Of a stretch of 64,000 nt of DNA, positions 51,541-60,970 are shown piece after piece. Position numbers and translations under genes: made by a program. Each line of letters starts with the position of its first letter. Within the stretch, counting starts at the first letter, position 1. The notes below the pieces were generated by a model, which saw nothing but the letters and a program-made list of their open reading frames with translations, made no database searches and was not told the origin of the DNA. This stretch comes from Streptomyces sp. SAI-127 (lineage in GTDB: Bacteria > Actinomycetota > Actinomycetes > Streptomycetales > Streptomycetaceae), in NCBI RefSeq assembly GCF_029894425.1, contig NZ_JARXYJ010000001.1:6654501-6718500 (forward strand), read 5' to 3'.

Positions 51541-54500
51541 CCCCCTCACGCAACGCCCGCGCCGGATCCGCCCGCCGCAGTGCCACCGCCGCCGTCACCA
51601 GGAGCGGGGCGAGGGCCACCGCCGCCAGCAGTGCGGCCGCCTGCGGGAGCGGGAGTTGCACCAGGACCCGCGGGACCGGTCTGGTCGCCTCGTCCGTCAG
51701 CACGATCAGCGGGACCACCGCCCGGGTCAGAACCGTGCCCAGCAGCGCGCCCACCAGCAGTGCCAGCACCACCAGGACCCCCTGCTCCACGGCGACCGCG
51801 CGGGCCAGCCGGCGGCGTGGAGCCCCCAGGGCGCGCAGTACGGCGAACTCCGCGCTCCGCTCCCGCAGCGACCCCGCCGCGCTCACCGCGAACCCGACCG
51901 CGGCCAGCGCCGCCGCCACCCCGGCCGCCGCGGCGAACGCGGCCTCGGGGCCCGCCCCGAACGGGTCGTCGCGCAGCTGCCCGGCGAGTTCGTCCCGCAC
52001 CACGACCTGCGCGGGGTCCATGTCGGGCCGGGCCCGCAGCGCCGCCGCGACCTTCTCGGACCCGCCCGGCTCCGTCATCAGCCACCATTCGGTCGGCTCC
52101 ACGCCGCGGCCGTACTGCGCCTGCAGCTCCCGGTTCACCGACCGCAGATCGACCAGCAGGGCCCCGTCGCTGTCCGAGGCCGTGGGCAACTCCCGTATCG
52201 AGCGCACGATCCGCACCGACACCGTCTCGCCGCCCAGCGGCACGTCCAGCCTGTCTCCCGGGGAGGCGCCCGCCGAGGCGAGGAAGCGCTCGGTCGCGAC
52301 GGCGGTGACCTCGGCCGGCTTCGGCTGCGGGGCCTTCATCCGGACCGTCAGGGTCCCTGTGCTCCAGGTGTCGTCGGACGGGATGAAGCCGGTGCCGTAG
52401 TCCACCGTCAGCCGTCCGGACCCCGAACTCAGGTGTGGCGGGGACGGTTTGGTGTTCGGGTCCGGTGTCGAGGCGACCCCGTCGCTCCTCGATGAGACCT
52501 TCCACGTGGTGGGCAACGGCAGCCGCCGTGCCGTCCCTTCGGCACTCGTGGCCGTCAACCCGGTGACGGTGAAACGGTGTTGCTCGGCCGCGCCGCTCGG
52601 CACGGAGACGATCAGTTCCAGGTCGGTGAGGGTCAGAGGGCCCCCGGACACATAGACGTCCAGCGCGTGGGCGCGGCCGTCGGAGGGGAGTTGGCCTGCG
52701 GGGACCCGATAGGGAGTGCCGTAGCCGTCCTCGAGGGTGAGGGCGACCTGTGCCGTCGTGCTCGGGACGGAACCCCGCAGGGTCGCCGTCAGCCGTAGCC
52801 GGGCCGTGTCCGCGGGCACCTTCACGCCCGCGACCGATCCCTTGGGCCCGAGCCCCTGGAGGAAGGGTCCGGAGTGCAGGTCGGGGCGGATCAGCATCGA
52901 GGCGCGCGAGGTGTCGAGGGCGAGCACCGTCGCCACCTGGCTGCCGGACAGCGGCAGTTCGGAGCGGGCGGCGGGGGCGGTCCGCCGTACGCCCGCGACG
53001 GCCGCGTACTCCTCGGTGCGGCCGAGCCCCGCGTCCCCGGAGGTCAGCACCCGCACCGGTGCCCCGGCGCGGAAGTCCGCCTGGTCGGACTGCGAACGGT
53101 CCCAGGAGGCGCCCTGTCCGATGGCCAGCATGCCCAGGGCCATCGCGAGGACCAGCAGCAGCACCGGGCCCGCCCCGCGCATCGGGCGGCGGGCGATCTG
53201 CCAGCCCGCCAGGGCCGCGGTCAGGCCGCGCCCGCCGGTCGCCCGGCGTTCGGCGAGCCGGGCCAGCGGCGGCAGCAGACGCAGCGTCAGGACGGTCCCG
53301 GCCAGCAGTGCGAGCGCGGGGGCCGCCACCAGCAGCGGGTCCACGCCGAGCACACCGGCGCGGTCGTCGGTCACCGCACCGGAGGTCTGGTGACTGAGCT
53401 GGAAGTACGCCACCCCGGCCACGGCCAGCAGCCCGAGGTCGGCCCCCGCGCGCACCGGACCGGGCAGCCCCCGGGCCCGGCCGCGCGCGAAGGAGGAGGT
53501 CAGCGCGGGCAGGGTCACCGCCAGCGCGCACCCGAGCGCCACCGCCGCCGCCACCAGCCACACCCCGGGCCGTCCGCCCGCCGGCACCTCCAGGTGCAGC
53601 CCGATCCGGGCCAACGGGCCCCGCCCGGCCAGCGTCCGGGTCAGCGGGCCCGCCAGCAGCGGCGCGCACAGCAGCGCGGGCACCGCGAGCAGTGCCGCCT
53701 CCAGGGCGGCGAGGCCCGCGATCCGGCCGCGGGAGGCGCCGCGCGCCAGCAGCAGCCGGCTCTCGCCGGTGCGCTCACTGCTCAGCAGTCCGGCCACCAG
53801 CAGCAGGGCGCAGCCCGCGAGGAGCACAAGTTGCAGGGCGACGATCAGCAGGGTCGAGCGGGAGACGAGCAGCGAGCGGTCGGTGCGGTCGAGCACCTCG
53901 GGCAGCGAGGTCGACGCGGTCGTGGCGCCGCCGAGGGCGGACTCCTTGCGCAGCGCCGCGTTCCCCGCGACGGCCGTCTTCCGCAGCGCGTCCGAGCGCG
54001 CGGTCGTCACCGCCGCGAAGTCGGCCGACGCCAGCCAGCCCGACGCCCCGACGCTCACCGTCCCGTCGGCCAGCACACCGGGATCGGCGAGCAGAGGGCC
54101 GTACGTCGTGAAATCGAGCTTGTTGATGCCCCGCCCGTGCAGGTCGTCGAGAAGCCAGTACGGGTCGTCCGCGCGGACGGGCCGGTACACGCCGGTCACC
54201 GTCACCCGCACCGCCGGGCCGCGCAGCCGGTCGGTGAGGGTGAAACGGGCGCCGGGGCCGAGGTCGAGGGTGCGGGCGGCGGCCTGCGGGAGCGCCACCT
54301 CGACCAGACCGTCGGCCCGCCCCGGCAGCCGCCCCTCGACCAGCCGCAGCCGGCTGCGGTCCAGTGCCGCGAAGTGGGTCAGATCCGGGTCCCCGGACCG
54401 CTCCCGCTCGGGCTGCAGCGACCGCGGCAGCGCGTACGGGCCCGACCGCAGGAACGTCCGCACGGTCACCGGCAGCCCGTCGAACGTCTGCCGCGCCACT

Positions 54501-54757
54501 TCGCGTACGGCGGTGTCGGCGGCCGTACGACGGTCCTCGGGTACGTCGGCCTTGACGACCAGCGCGGTGTCGGCGGCGTTGCGCGGGTCCTGGAGGGAGT
54601 GGCGCAGGGCCGCGTCACCGATCGCGCCGGAGTAGGCGGTGAGGGTCGCGAGGACCGCGGTGGTGAGCAGGACCGTGAGCAAGGCGGCGGCGAGCAGCAG
54701 CCGGTGCGCCCGCGCACGCAGGAACACAAGACGTGCGATTCCCCCGAACCCCGTCAC
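51533..54757 (-). CDS. very large FtsX/MacB-type ABC permease
   Basis: A 1074-residue permease, paralogous in plan to the downstream gene. TM1 (LLLAAALLTVLLTTAVLATLTAY) is followed by an extracytoplasmic domain, an FtsX core (LLLVAGLLSSERTGESRLLLARGASRGR), several more helices, a second large extracytoplasmic domain (about 590-880), and a C-terminal FtsX core (LRERSAEFAVLRALGAPRRRLARAVAVEQG). The GTG start at 54757 lacks a strong site. First gene of the leftward ABC operon. Confidence 0.88.
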   Translation of the reverse strand: MTGFGGIARLVFLRARAHRLLLAAALLTVLLTTAVLATLTAYSGAIGDAALRHSLQDPRNAADTALVVKADVPEDRRTAADTAVREVARQTFDGLPVTVRTFLRSGPYALPRSLQPERERSGDPDLTHFAALDRSRLRLVEGRLPGRADGLVEVALPQAAARTLDLGPGARFTLTDRLRGPAVRVTVTGVYRPVRADDPYWLLDDLHGRGINKLDFTTYGPLLADPGVLADGTVSVGASGWLASADFAAVTTARSDALRKTAVAGNAALRKESALGGATTASTSLPEVLDRTDRSLLVSRSTLLIVALQLVLLAGCALLLVAGLLSSERTGESRLLLARGASRGRIAGLAALEAALLAVPALLCAPLLAGPLTRTLAGRGPLARIGLHLEVPAGGRPGVWLVAAAVALGCALAVTLPALTSSFARGRARGLPGPVRAGADLGLLAVAGVAYFQLSHQTSGAVTDDRAGVLGVDPLLVAAPALALLAGTVLTLRLLPPLARLAERRATGGRGLTAALAGWQIARRPMRGAGPVLLLVLAMALGMLAIGQGASWDRSQSDQADFRAGAPVRVLTSGDAGLGRTEEYAAVAGVRRTAPAARSELPLSGSQVATVLALDTSRASMLIRPDLHSGPFLQGLGPKGSVAGVKVPADTARLRLTATLRGSVPSTTAQVALTLEDGYGTPYRVPAGQLPSDGRAHALDVYVSGGPLTLTDLELIVSVPSGAAEQHRFTVTGLTATSAEGTARRLPLPTTWKVSSRSDGVASTPDPNTKPSPPHLSSGSGRLTVDYGTGFIPSDDTWSTGTLTVRMKAPQPKPAEVTAVATERFLASAGASPGDRLDVPLGGETVSVRIVRSIRELPTASDSDGALLVDLRSVNRELQAQYGRGVEPTEWWLMTEPGGSEKVAAALRARPDMDPAQVVVRDELAGQLRDDPFGAGPEAAFAAAAGVAAALAAVGFAVSAAGSLRERSAEFAVLRALGAPRRRLARAVAVEQGVLVVLALLVGALLGTVLTRAVVPLIVLTDEATRPVPRVLVQLPLPQAAALLAAVALAPLLVTAAVALRRADPARALREGGE

Positions 54758-54913
54758 CCGGCCCCCCGCCGTGTTGTGCAGATCTCCGGGCGAGGATGTC
54801 AGAGGTGATGGTCACGGGTAAGCGCTTGTAGCGCGGGCTTGACCGGATCGTGACCGGAATCCGGTGCCGGTCAACCGGAAAGCGACCGGAATCCGGCACT
54901 CAGTGAGTCGTGA

Positions 54914-55327
54914 TCAGTCGGCGGTGTTCACCATCGAAGCGGCCGCGTACGTCAGGTAGTTCCACAGCTGTGTCTCGTGCTCCTCGGACAGGCCGAGTTC
55001 GTCGACGGCGTCCCGCATGTGCCGCAGCCACGCGTCGTGCGCCTCGCGATTGACGACGAAGGGCGCGTGGCGCATACGCAGCCGAGGGTGGCCGCGGTTG
55101 TCGCTGTACGTCGTGGGGCCGCCCCAGTACTGCATCAGGAACAGCGCGAGGCGCTCCTCGGCCGGGCCGAGGTCCTCCTCCGGGTACATGGGCCGCAGGA
55201 CCGGGTCCTCGGCGACTCCCTCGTAGAAACGGTGGACGAGGCGGCGGAAGGTCTCCTCCCCGCCGACCTGCTCGTAGAAGGTCTGCGTCTGAAGCGTGCC
55301 GCGCCGGATCTCTTTCACGTCAACCAT
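54914..55327 (-). CDS. glbO: truncated haemoglobin, group II
   Basis: A 137-residue 2-on-2 globin. FYEQVGGEETFRRLVHRFYEGVAEDPVLRPMYP is the typical N-terminal region. The proximal haem ligand is His87 (RLRMRHAPFVV), and ALFLMQYWGGPTTYSDNRGHP includes the Trp (WGG) of group II proteins. Members bind O2 or NO and protect against nitrosative stress. ATG 55327 (MVDVKEI) is the probable start; the upstream site is weak. The symbol follows mycobacterial usage. Confidence 0.93.
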   Translation of the reverse strand: MVDVKEIRRGTLQTQTFYEQVGGEETFRRLVHRFYEGVAEDPVLRPMYPEEDLGPAEERLALFLMQYWGGPTTYSDNRGHPRLRMRHAPFVVNREAHDAWLRHMRDAVDELGLSEEHETQLWNYLTYAAASMVNTAD

Positions 55328-55395
55328 GGTCTCAGACAGGGTGGAGGAGGACTCAAGGCTTAGGACCTCCGGCGCCCAGGGTGCAGAGTGGAGGT

Positions 55396-56376
55396 ATGAG
55401 CGCACACGCTCTCGACAGGGATCTCGCCGAACTCGCCGCCTCGGCGCGGGCCGCGCTGGTGCGGGAGATCGACGCGAGCGGGGCCTGGGCCGCCGACCCG
55501 GTGTGGCGGGAGGCCTTCGAGGCGGTGCCCCGGCATCTGTTCGTGCCGTACTACTACGTCGGCATCATGGGGGGCTACGAGCGGCGCTGGGGCGAGAGCC
55601 CGGACCCGCGCGCCCGGGAGAAGTGGGTACGCGGGGCCTACGCCGACGCCCCGCTGGCCACCCGGCTGCGCGACGGCGAACTGGTCTCCTCCAGCAGTCA
55701 GCCCTCGCTGATGGCGATGATGCTGGCCGCACTGCAGGTACGGGACGGCGGCCGGGTGCTGGAGATCGGCGCCGGTACGGGCTACAACGCGGCCCTGCTC
55801 GCGCACCGGCTCGGCGACGACTGCGTCACCACCGTCGACCTGGAGCCGGAGATCACCGAGGCGGCGCGCAGACATCTGGCGGCCGCCGGGTACCGACCCG
55901 TCGTCGTCACCGGCGACGGCGCGCGCGGGGTGCCCGAACGCGCCCCCTTCGACCGGATCATCGCCACCTGCACCCTGTCGTCGGTGCCGGTCGGCTGGCT
56001 TCCCCAGTGCCGCCCCGGCGCACGGATCCTGAGCCCGCTCGCCACCGGGCTGATCGCCCTGACCGTCCGGGACGCCGGGCATGCGGAGGGACGGTTCCTG
56101 CACACGCCCGCCTACTTCGTGCCGTTGCGCGGGGCGGACCGGCACGAAGAGGGGTTCGTCGAGTGGGACGGGGTGCCGCGCCGGGCCCGGGAGAGCGAGC
56201 TGTTCCGCTTCCTGCGGACCCTGACCCGCGACACCGTCGAGCCCCGGGAGGCGTACGCGCTGTGGGAGCGCGAGGGGCGGCCGCGCCGTGAGCGGTACGG
56301 CATCACGATCAGCGGAGAGCGGGAATGGGCGTGGCTGGACGACCCGGAGGGGCCGTACACATGGCCCCTCCGGTGA
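55396..56376 (+). CDS. protein-L-isoaspartate O-methyltransferase-like protein
   Basis: A 326-residue class I methyltransferase related to PCMT. AVPRHLFVPYYY is the typical N-terminal motif, SQPSLMAMMLAALQV the substrate loop, and VLEIGAGTGYNAALLAHRL the SAM-binding motif I, with VTTVDLEPEITEAARRHL as post I. A C-terminal extension of about 110 residues is longer than in canonical PCMT (about 210 residues). It may repair isoaspartyl residues or methylate another substrate. GTGGAGGT precedes ATG 55396. Confidence 0.88.
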   Translation: MSAHALDRDLAELAASARAALVREIDASGAWAADPVWREAFEAVPRHLFVPYYYVGIMGGYERRWGESPDPRAREKWVRGAYADAPLATRLRDGELVSSSSQPSLMAMMLAALQVRDGGRVLEIGAGTGYNAALLAHRLGDDCVTTVDLEPEITEAARRHLAAAGYRPVVVTGDGARGVPERAPFDRIIATCTLSSVPVGWLPQCRPGARILSPLATGLIALTVRDAGHAEGRFLHTPAYFVPLRGADRHEEGFVEWDGVPRRARESELFRFLRTLTRDTVEPREAYALWEREGRPRRERYGITISGEREWAWLDDPEGPYTWPLR

Positions 56377-56388
56377 CGCGGCCGTTCT

Positions 56389-58176
56389 CTAGCCGCGGCG
56401 GATCGTGATCGTCGTCCAGGCGCCGACGTGCACCCGGTCGCCGTCCTGGAGCGGCACCGGCACGAACGGCGTGATGGGTTCCTCGGCGCCGTTCACGGTG
56501 GTGCCGTTCGTCGAGTTCTGGTCGACGACCGCCCAGGAGCCGTCCGGCTGCTGGACCAGCACCGCGTGCTGGTGCGAGACGCCCGGGTCCTCCGGCGGCA
56601 CCGACAGGTCGACGTCGGGGGTGTCGCCGGTGGAGTGCCGGCGGCGGCCGATGGTGACCTGGTTGCCGGTGAGCGTGCGCTGCTGCTCGGGGGAGTACGC
56701 GGGCAGGTTCAGGCCCGCGGCCTCGGGGCCGGAGCGCTGCATCATCGCCATGAAGTAGTCGCGGTCCGGGCCGATGGTCGCCGTCCAGCTCGCCGGCTGC
56801 TGCGGGAAGGACGGGCCGGGGGGCGCGGGCGGGGCCTGGGTGGAGCCGGGCTGCGGGTAGCCGTAGCCGCCGGGGCCACCAGGACCACCGGGGCCGCCGC
56901 CGGGACCGCCGGGGGCGGTGGAGGACGGCGGGGACAGGACCCAGTCGTCGGCGCCGCCGCCGAAGGACTGGCCGCCCGGCTGGGGCCGGTTGGTCTCCTG
57001 CGGGAAGGCGGGCGGAGCGGGTGCGCCCTGCGCCTGGAAGCCCTGCGGGGCGCCGCTCGTGGCACCGGGGCCCGCGGGCGGGGTCGGTCCGGGGGGCGGC
57101 GGGACCGGGCGGGAGGGATCGGCACCGAAGTTCGGCGGACCGCCGGGGCTGCCGCCGGGGCGGGACGGGTCGCCGGGGAAGCCCTGCGGGCCGCCGGGAC
57201 CGCCCGGGCCCGAGGGACCGGGTTGCGTGGGGGTGCCGCCGTAGCCCTGCGGGCCGCCGGGGCCGGAGGATCCGGGCGGGGCCTGGGTGGAGCCGGGCTG
57301 CGGGTAGCCGTAGCCACCCGGCCCGGGGTTCCCGGGACCGCCGGGGCGTGAGGGATCACCGGGGAAACCGGACGGACCGGGGCCGCCCTGCCGGGAGGGG
57401 TCCGAGGGGAAACCGGAAGGACCGGGTGCGCCGGGACGTCCGGGGTCGCCCGGGAAGCCCTGCGGACCACCGGGGCCGGAGGGGCCGGGACCGCCGGGCC
57501 GCGACGGATCGCCGGGGAAACCGGAGGAGCCGGGACCGCCAGGACCACCGGGTCCGCCGGGGTATCCGGAGGGGCCGGGTGCGCCGGGGCCGCCTGGGCG
57601 CGAGGGGTCACCGGGGAAGCCGGAAGGGCCGGGGCCGCCGGGGCGCGACGGATCGCCGGGGAAGCCCTGCGGGCCACCGGGACCGCCAGGACCACCGGGA
57701 CCGCCCGGGCCCGAACGGCCCGACGGCTCCGAGCCGAAGGGGATCGGTTCTGCGGGGCGGTTCACCTGGGACGGGCGTGAGCCCTGGTACGAGTCACCGC
57801 CGCCGAAGGACGGACCGGGTCCCGCCTGCTGCTGGAAGTGCGAGGGCGGGCCGCCGGAGCCGCCCGGCGGGCGCGGGGCGGCCGGGGTGTACGAGGTCGC
57901 CGTGTTGGTCAGGAAATTCCACCGGCACTCCTCGCAGAAGGGCGCACCGCCCTCACGAGGGGTACGGCACTGCGGGCAGAGCTCCGGCTCGGCGTCCGGT
58001 ACGGCGGACAGATGCGGACGTCCACCGGGGCCACCGGGCGGCGGGAAGCCGTATCCGCCTCCACCCTGACCGGGCGGCGGCGGAGGGGGCGGAGGTACGG
58101 CACCGGCCATGCGGTGACCGCAGACCTCGCACCAGTCGTCGGAACCCGACTGGTGTCCGTTCGGGCAGGTCGGCAT
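56389..58176 (-). CDS. FHA-domain protein with zinc ribbons and collagen-like repeats
   Basis: A 595-residue signalling adaptor. Residues 1-23 ([18 protein letters not shown]) and about 67-85 ([18 protein letters not shown]) are zinc ribbons. The central part (about 130-460) is a Gly-Pro-rich tract with repeated [13 protein letters not shown] units, collagen-like in composition. The C-terminal about 95 residues are an FHA phosphothreonine-binding domain: [15 protein letters not shown] and [10 protein letters not shown]. It is the last gene of the kinase-phosphatase operon and is probably a kinase substrate or reader. Confidence 0.92.
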   Translation of the reverse strand: MPTCPNGHQSGSDDWCEVCGHRMAGAVPPPPPPPPGQGGGGYGFPPPGGPGGRPHLSAVPDAEPELCPQCRTPREGGAPFCEECRWNFLTNTATSYTPAAPRPPGGSGGPPSHFQQQAGPGPSFGGGDSYQGSRPSQVNRPAEPIPFGSEPSGRSGPGGPGGPGGPGGPQGFPGDPSRPGGPGPSGFPGDPSRPGGPGAPGPSGYPGGPGGPGGPGSSGFPGDPSRPGGPGPSGPGGPQGFPGDPGRPGAPGPSGFPSDPSRQGGPGPSGFPGDPSRPGGPGNPGPGGYGYPQPGSTQAPPGSSGPGGPQGYGGTPTQPGPSGPGGPGGPQGFPGDPSRPGGSPGGPPNFGADPSRPVPPPPGPTPPAGPGATSGAPQGFQAQGAPAPPAFPQETNRPQPGGQSFGGGADDWVLSPPSSTAPGGPGGGPGGPGGPGGYGYPQPGSTQAPPAPPGPSFPQQPASWTATIGPDRDYFMAMMQRSGPEAAGLNLPAYSPEQQRTLTGNQVTIGRRRHSTGDTPDVDLSVPPEDPGVSHQHAVLVQQPDGSWAVVDQNSTNGTTVNGAEEPITPFVPVPLQDGDRVHVGAWTTITIRRG

Positions 58177-58214
58177 GTCGGCGCTTCCCCCTCTCGGATC
58201 AGGGAACTACTACG

Positions 58215-59561
58215 TCACTTCTTTACACGAACAGTCTTTGTCGACCGTGTCTCGAGAGTCATCTCGTCGGCCTCCTGGACCTTCGCCTTCAGTCGCACAG
58301 TACCTGTCGTGGCGTCGACGACGTCGACCACCTTCGAAAGCAGTTTCGCAGTATCGGCGTTCCCGGAGTTGTTCGCGAGCTGGACGGCCCGGCCCAGTTT
58401 GGCCGTTGCTCCATCGATATCGCCCGCCTTGCGCAGATCGAGCCCTTGCTGGATGGCTTGTGCTAGTTCGGCCTGGCCGGTGTAGTGGGCGACTTGGGGG
58501 TTGATCGACGTCGAGGCGACCATGTCGTCGGTCCACACGGCCCTGACGAGACCCTGTGCGCCCAGGTTCTGCGTCGTGCCGTCGGGCTGCGGGACGACCA
58601 GGGAGACCCGGGCCGCGAGCATCTCCTGGCCGATGTTCGCGGCCGGGACCTCGACGCAGACGTGGTAGTCACGGGACTCGTCTCCCCAGGAGCCGGTGGG
58701 GTAGTCCCCGGCACGGGGACCGGCCTCGGTGCGGCGGCCGGTGAGCTCCTCGACGGTGGGTGCGACCTGCTTGACGAACTTGATGGCGGTGCCGACCGGG
58801 GTCCACACCCTGAGGGCGACGTCCGCGACCTCCTTGCCCATGGCCGCCTCCATCATCTGCGTGAAGTCCGCGGCGAGACCTGCCGGGTCGGCGACGATGT
58901 CGGAGGTGCCGAGCAGGGCGGAGGCGATCCCTGTGACTTCTTTCACTTCCCAGTCGGTACCCACGCCCCGGGCGTCGCAGGTGAAGCGCCCCGCGCAGGC
59001 GTCGAGGGAGGCCTTGAGGTCCTCCGGCGACTCGTGTTCGTTGCGGCCGTCGGTGAGCAGGATGCCGTGGCGGATGGCGACCTCCGCCGAGGACAGCAGC
59101 CGGTCGGCGAGGCGCAGCCAGGTGCCGATGGCGGTACCGCCGCCCGCGCTGAGCTTGCGCAGCGCCTGCTTGGCCTGATCGCGGGTGGTGGCGTCGGCGA
59201 CCGCGAGACGGCCGTTGCCCGGATAGACCTCCTTGGCCACGTGCGTGCCGCCGATCACCGCGAAGTGCACACCGTCGCGCAGGGTGTCGATCGCGGCGGC
59301 GGTGGCGTCGCGGGCGTTGCGCATCTTGGTCGGCGGGTAGTCCATGGAGCCCGAGCAGTCGACCATGATCGCCACTGCCGCCGAGGGGCCCTGGCCCGCC
59401 GACCAGAGGTGCGGGGCCGCGACCGCGCTTCCGATCGTGCCGCCCCCGGTCGAGGTCACCGTGACGATCGCGTTGACCTCGCGGCCGCCCTCCGGCAGGT
59501 ACTCGTTCTGGTAGACGTCCATCGAGAACTGCGGTGCGTTCGACTTCGAGAAATTGGCCAT
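58215..59561 (-). CDS. von Willebrand factor A domain protein
   Basis: A 448-residue cytoplasmic VWA protein. The metal-ion-dependent adhesion site is VDCSGSMD near residue 68, with TAIGTW and LLTDGRNEH completing the MIDAS pattern. The C-terminal part forms a beta-rich domain (VADVALRVWTPVGTAIKFV) and a helical tail. VWA-FHA pairs often assemble phosphorylation-dependent complexes. GAGGGGG lies upstream of ATG 59561. It lies between the phosphatase and FHA genes in the same orientation. Confidence 0.92.
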   Translation of the reverse strand: MANFSKSNAPQFSMDVYQNEYLPEGGREVNAIVTVTSTGGGTIGSAVAAPHLWSAGQGPSAAVAIMVDCSGSMDYPPTKMRNARDATAAAIDTLRDGVHFAVIGGTHVAKEVYPGNGRLAVADATTRDQAKQALRKLSAGGGTAIGTWLRLADRLLSSAEVAIRHGILLTDGRNEHESPEDLKASLDACAGRFTCDARGVGTDWEVKEVTGIASALLGTSDIVADPAGLAADFTQMMEAAMGKEVADVALRVWTPVGTAIKFVKQVAPTVEELTGRRTEAGPRAGDYPTGSWGDESRDYHVCVEVPAANIGQEMLAARVSLVVPQPDGTTQNLGAQGLVRAVWTDDMVASTSINPQVAHYTGQAELAQAIQQGLDLRKAGDIDGATAKLGRAVQLANNSGNADTAKLLSKVVDVVDATTGTVRLKAKVQEADEMTLETRSTKTVRVKK

Positions 59562-59659
59562 GCCTACTCAAATCCCCCTCGCGAACCCCACATCCGTGGG
59601 GCGATGACTGATTGCGGACCGGTCCCCTCCGGTCCGCCGAGGCATCCCCGTGCGCGGCC

Positions 59660-60967
59660 TCAGGCCGATCCTGCCCCCTGCGGAGGGGTGGGGAACGGCA
59701 CGACGGCCACTGTTACGTTGTCGTGGCCCCCGCCGTCCAGGGCGTGGCCGACCAGGACCCGGGCGGTGTGCAGCGGGCGCGCGGTGGCGTCGGCCGGTAC
59801 GGCCTCCGCCATCTCGTCGGCCGCCTCCGCGTAGTTCCACAGGCCGTCGGTGCACACCACCACCACACCAGGCCGGTCCGGCTTGAAGGAAGCGGTGTGG
59901 GGGTCGAGTTCGTAGGCGTCCGCGCCGAGCCAGCCGGTGATCGCGTGGGCGCGCTCGTCGGCGTACGCCTCGGCCTCGTTCATCAGCCCCGCGGCGACCA
60001 TCTGGGCGGCCCAGGAGTCGTCCTCGGTGAGCCGGGCCGGGGGTGAACTGCGGTCCGTCGGCACCCAGTAGACCCGGCTGTCGCCGACCCAGCCGACGAC
60101 CAGCAGGCTCGGGGTGACGATCGAGGCGACGATCGTGCACGCCGGGGCGTTCTGGTGCGGCTGGTGCTCGCGGGCGGTGGCGGGCTCCGCGGCGAGCGAG
60201 TTGACCGCCCGGGAGGCGGCGACGATCGCCTCGTGCATCGCCTGCTGGGGGTGCGTGCCCTGCGGCAGCGCGGCCAGCAGCGCCTCGGCCGCAGCCCGGG
60301 ACGCGGCCAGGGAGGCGTCGTCGGGGCGGGTCGCGGAGGACACGCCGTCGCAGACGACCGCGAAGGTGGCCGGCGAGCCGTCGGGCAGCACGCTGGTGCC
60401 GAGGGTGAAGGCGTCCTCGTTGCGGTGATGGCGCAGGCCGCGGTCGCTGACGGCGGCGATCGGACCGGCCTCCTGCTCCATGTGGTCGCGCTCACGCGGC
60501 TGGGCGTGCCCGCAGTTCTCGCAGTAGCCGTCGTCGTCGACCCGGCCCGCGCGGCAGGCCACGCAGACCGTCGACGGTGCGGTGCCCTCGGCCGGGGTGG
60601 GCGGTCCGGCGGCCACCCGCGGGTCGGGCGCCTGCAGGACGTACTCGTCGGGCTCCGGCGAGCGGTCGAAGCGCACGCCGGAGACGGGGGAGACCGGCGA
60701 GCCCACGACCGGTCCCGACGGAGGCGCTTCGTGCCCGCCCGACTCGGTGCCCCGCAGGTCGGCCGGCAGATGGACCTCCGCCGGCGGGTGCGGGACCTCG
60801 GGCCAGGGGCCGCCGGGGGGCGCGCCGTTCATGGCGATGGTCGGGCTGTCGTCCGGCCGTGCCGGCACGGCGGACAGGTCGTATCCGCACGCACCGCAGA
60901 AACGGTCGCCCGATTCGAGCGGCCACTCGCAGCTGGGGCAGGCGGACAGCTGGGGCATCTGCGACAT
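59660..60967 (-). CDS. PP2C-family serine/threonine phosphatase with zinc ribbons
   Basis: A 435-residue phosphatase. The N-terminus has a zinc ribbon (CPSCEWPLESGDRFCGACG), and a second Cys cluster lies before the catalytic domain (CVACRAGRVDDDGYCENCG). PP2C motifs are clear: DRGLRHHRNEDAF, AVVCDGVSSATR, GDSRVYWV, CTDGLWNYA and GGHDNVTVAVV, supplying the metal-binding Asp residues. It starts 3 bp after the kinase stop and would reverse the action of that kinase. Confidence 0.94.
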   Translation of the reverse strand: MSQMPQLSACPSCEWPLESGDRFCGACGYDLSAVPARPDDSPTIAMNGAPPGGPWPEVPHPPAEVHLPADLRGTESGGHEAPPSGPVVGSPVSPVSGVRFDRSPEPDEYVLQAPDPRVAAGPPTPAEGTAPSTVCVACRAGRVDDDGYCENCGHAQPRERDHMEQEAGPIAAVSDRGLRHHRNEDAFTLGTSVLPDGSPATFAVVCDGVSSATRPDDASLAASRAAAEALLAALPQGTHPQQAMHEAIVAASRAVNSLAAEPATAREHQPHQNAPACTIVASIVTPSLLVVGWVGDSRVYWVPTDRSSPPARLTEDDSWAAQMVAAGLMNEAEAYADERAHAITGWLGADAYELDPHTASFKPDRPGVVVVCTDGLWNYAEAADEMAEAVPADATARPLHTARVLVGHALDGGGHDNVTVAVVPFPTPPQGAGSA

Positions 60968-60970
60968 CAA

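Noticed and set aside
49777..52308. Long plus-strand frames opposite the ABC permeases
   Set aside because: Arg/Gly/Pro-rich shadow translations; the minus-strand permeases have TM helices and FtsX cores.
56900..57700. CRISPR-like periodic repeats
   Set aside because: The periodicity is coding ([13 protein letters not shown] units in the FHA protein); there are no constant repeats with unique spacers and no cas genes.
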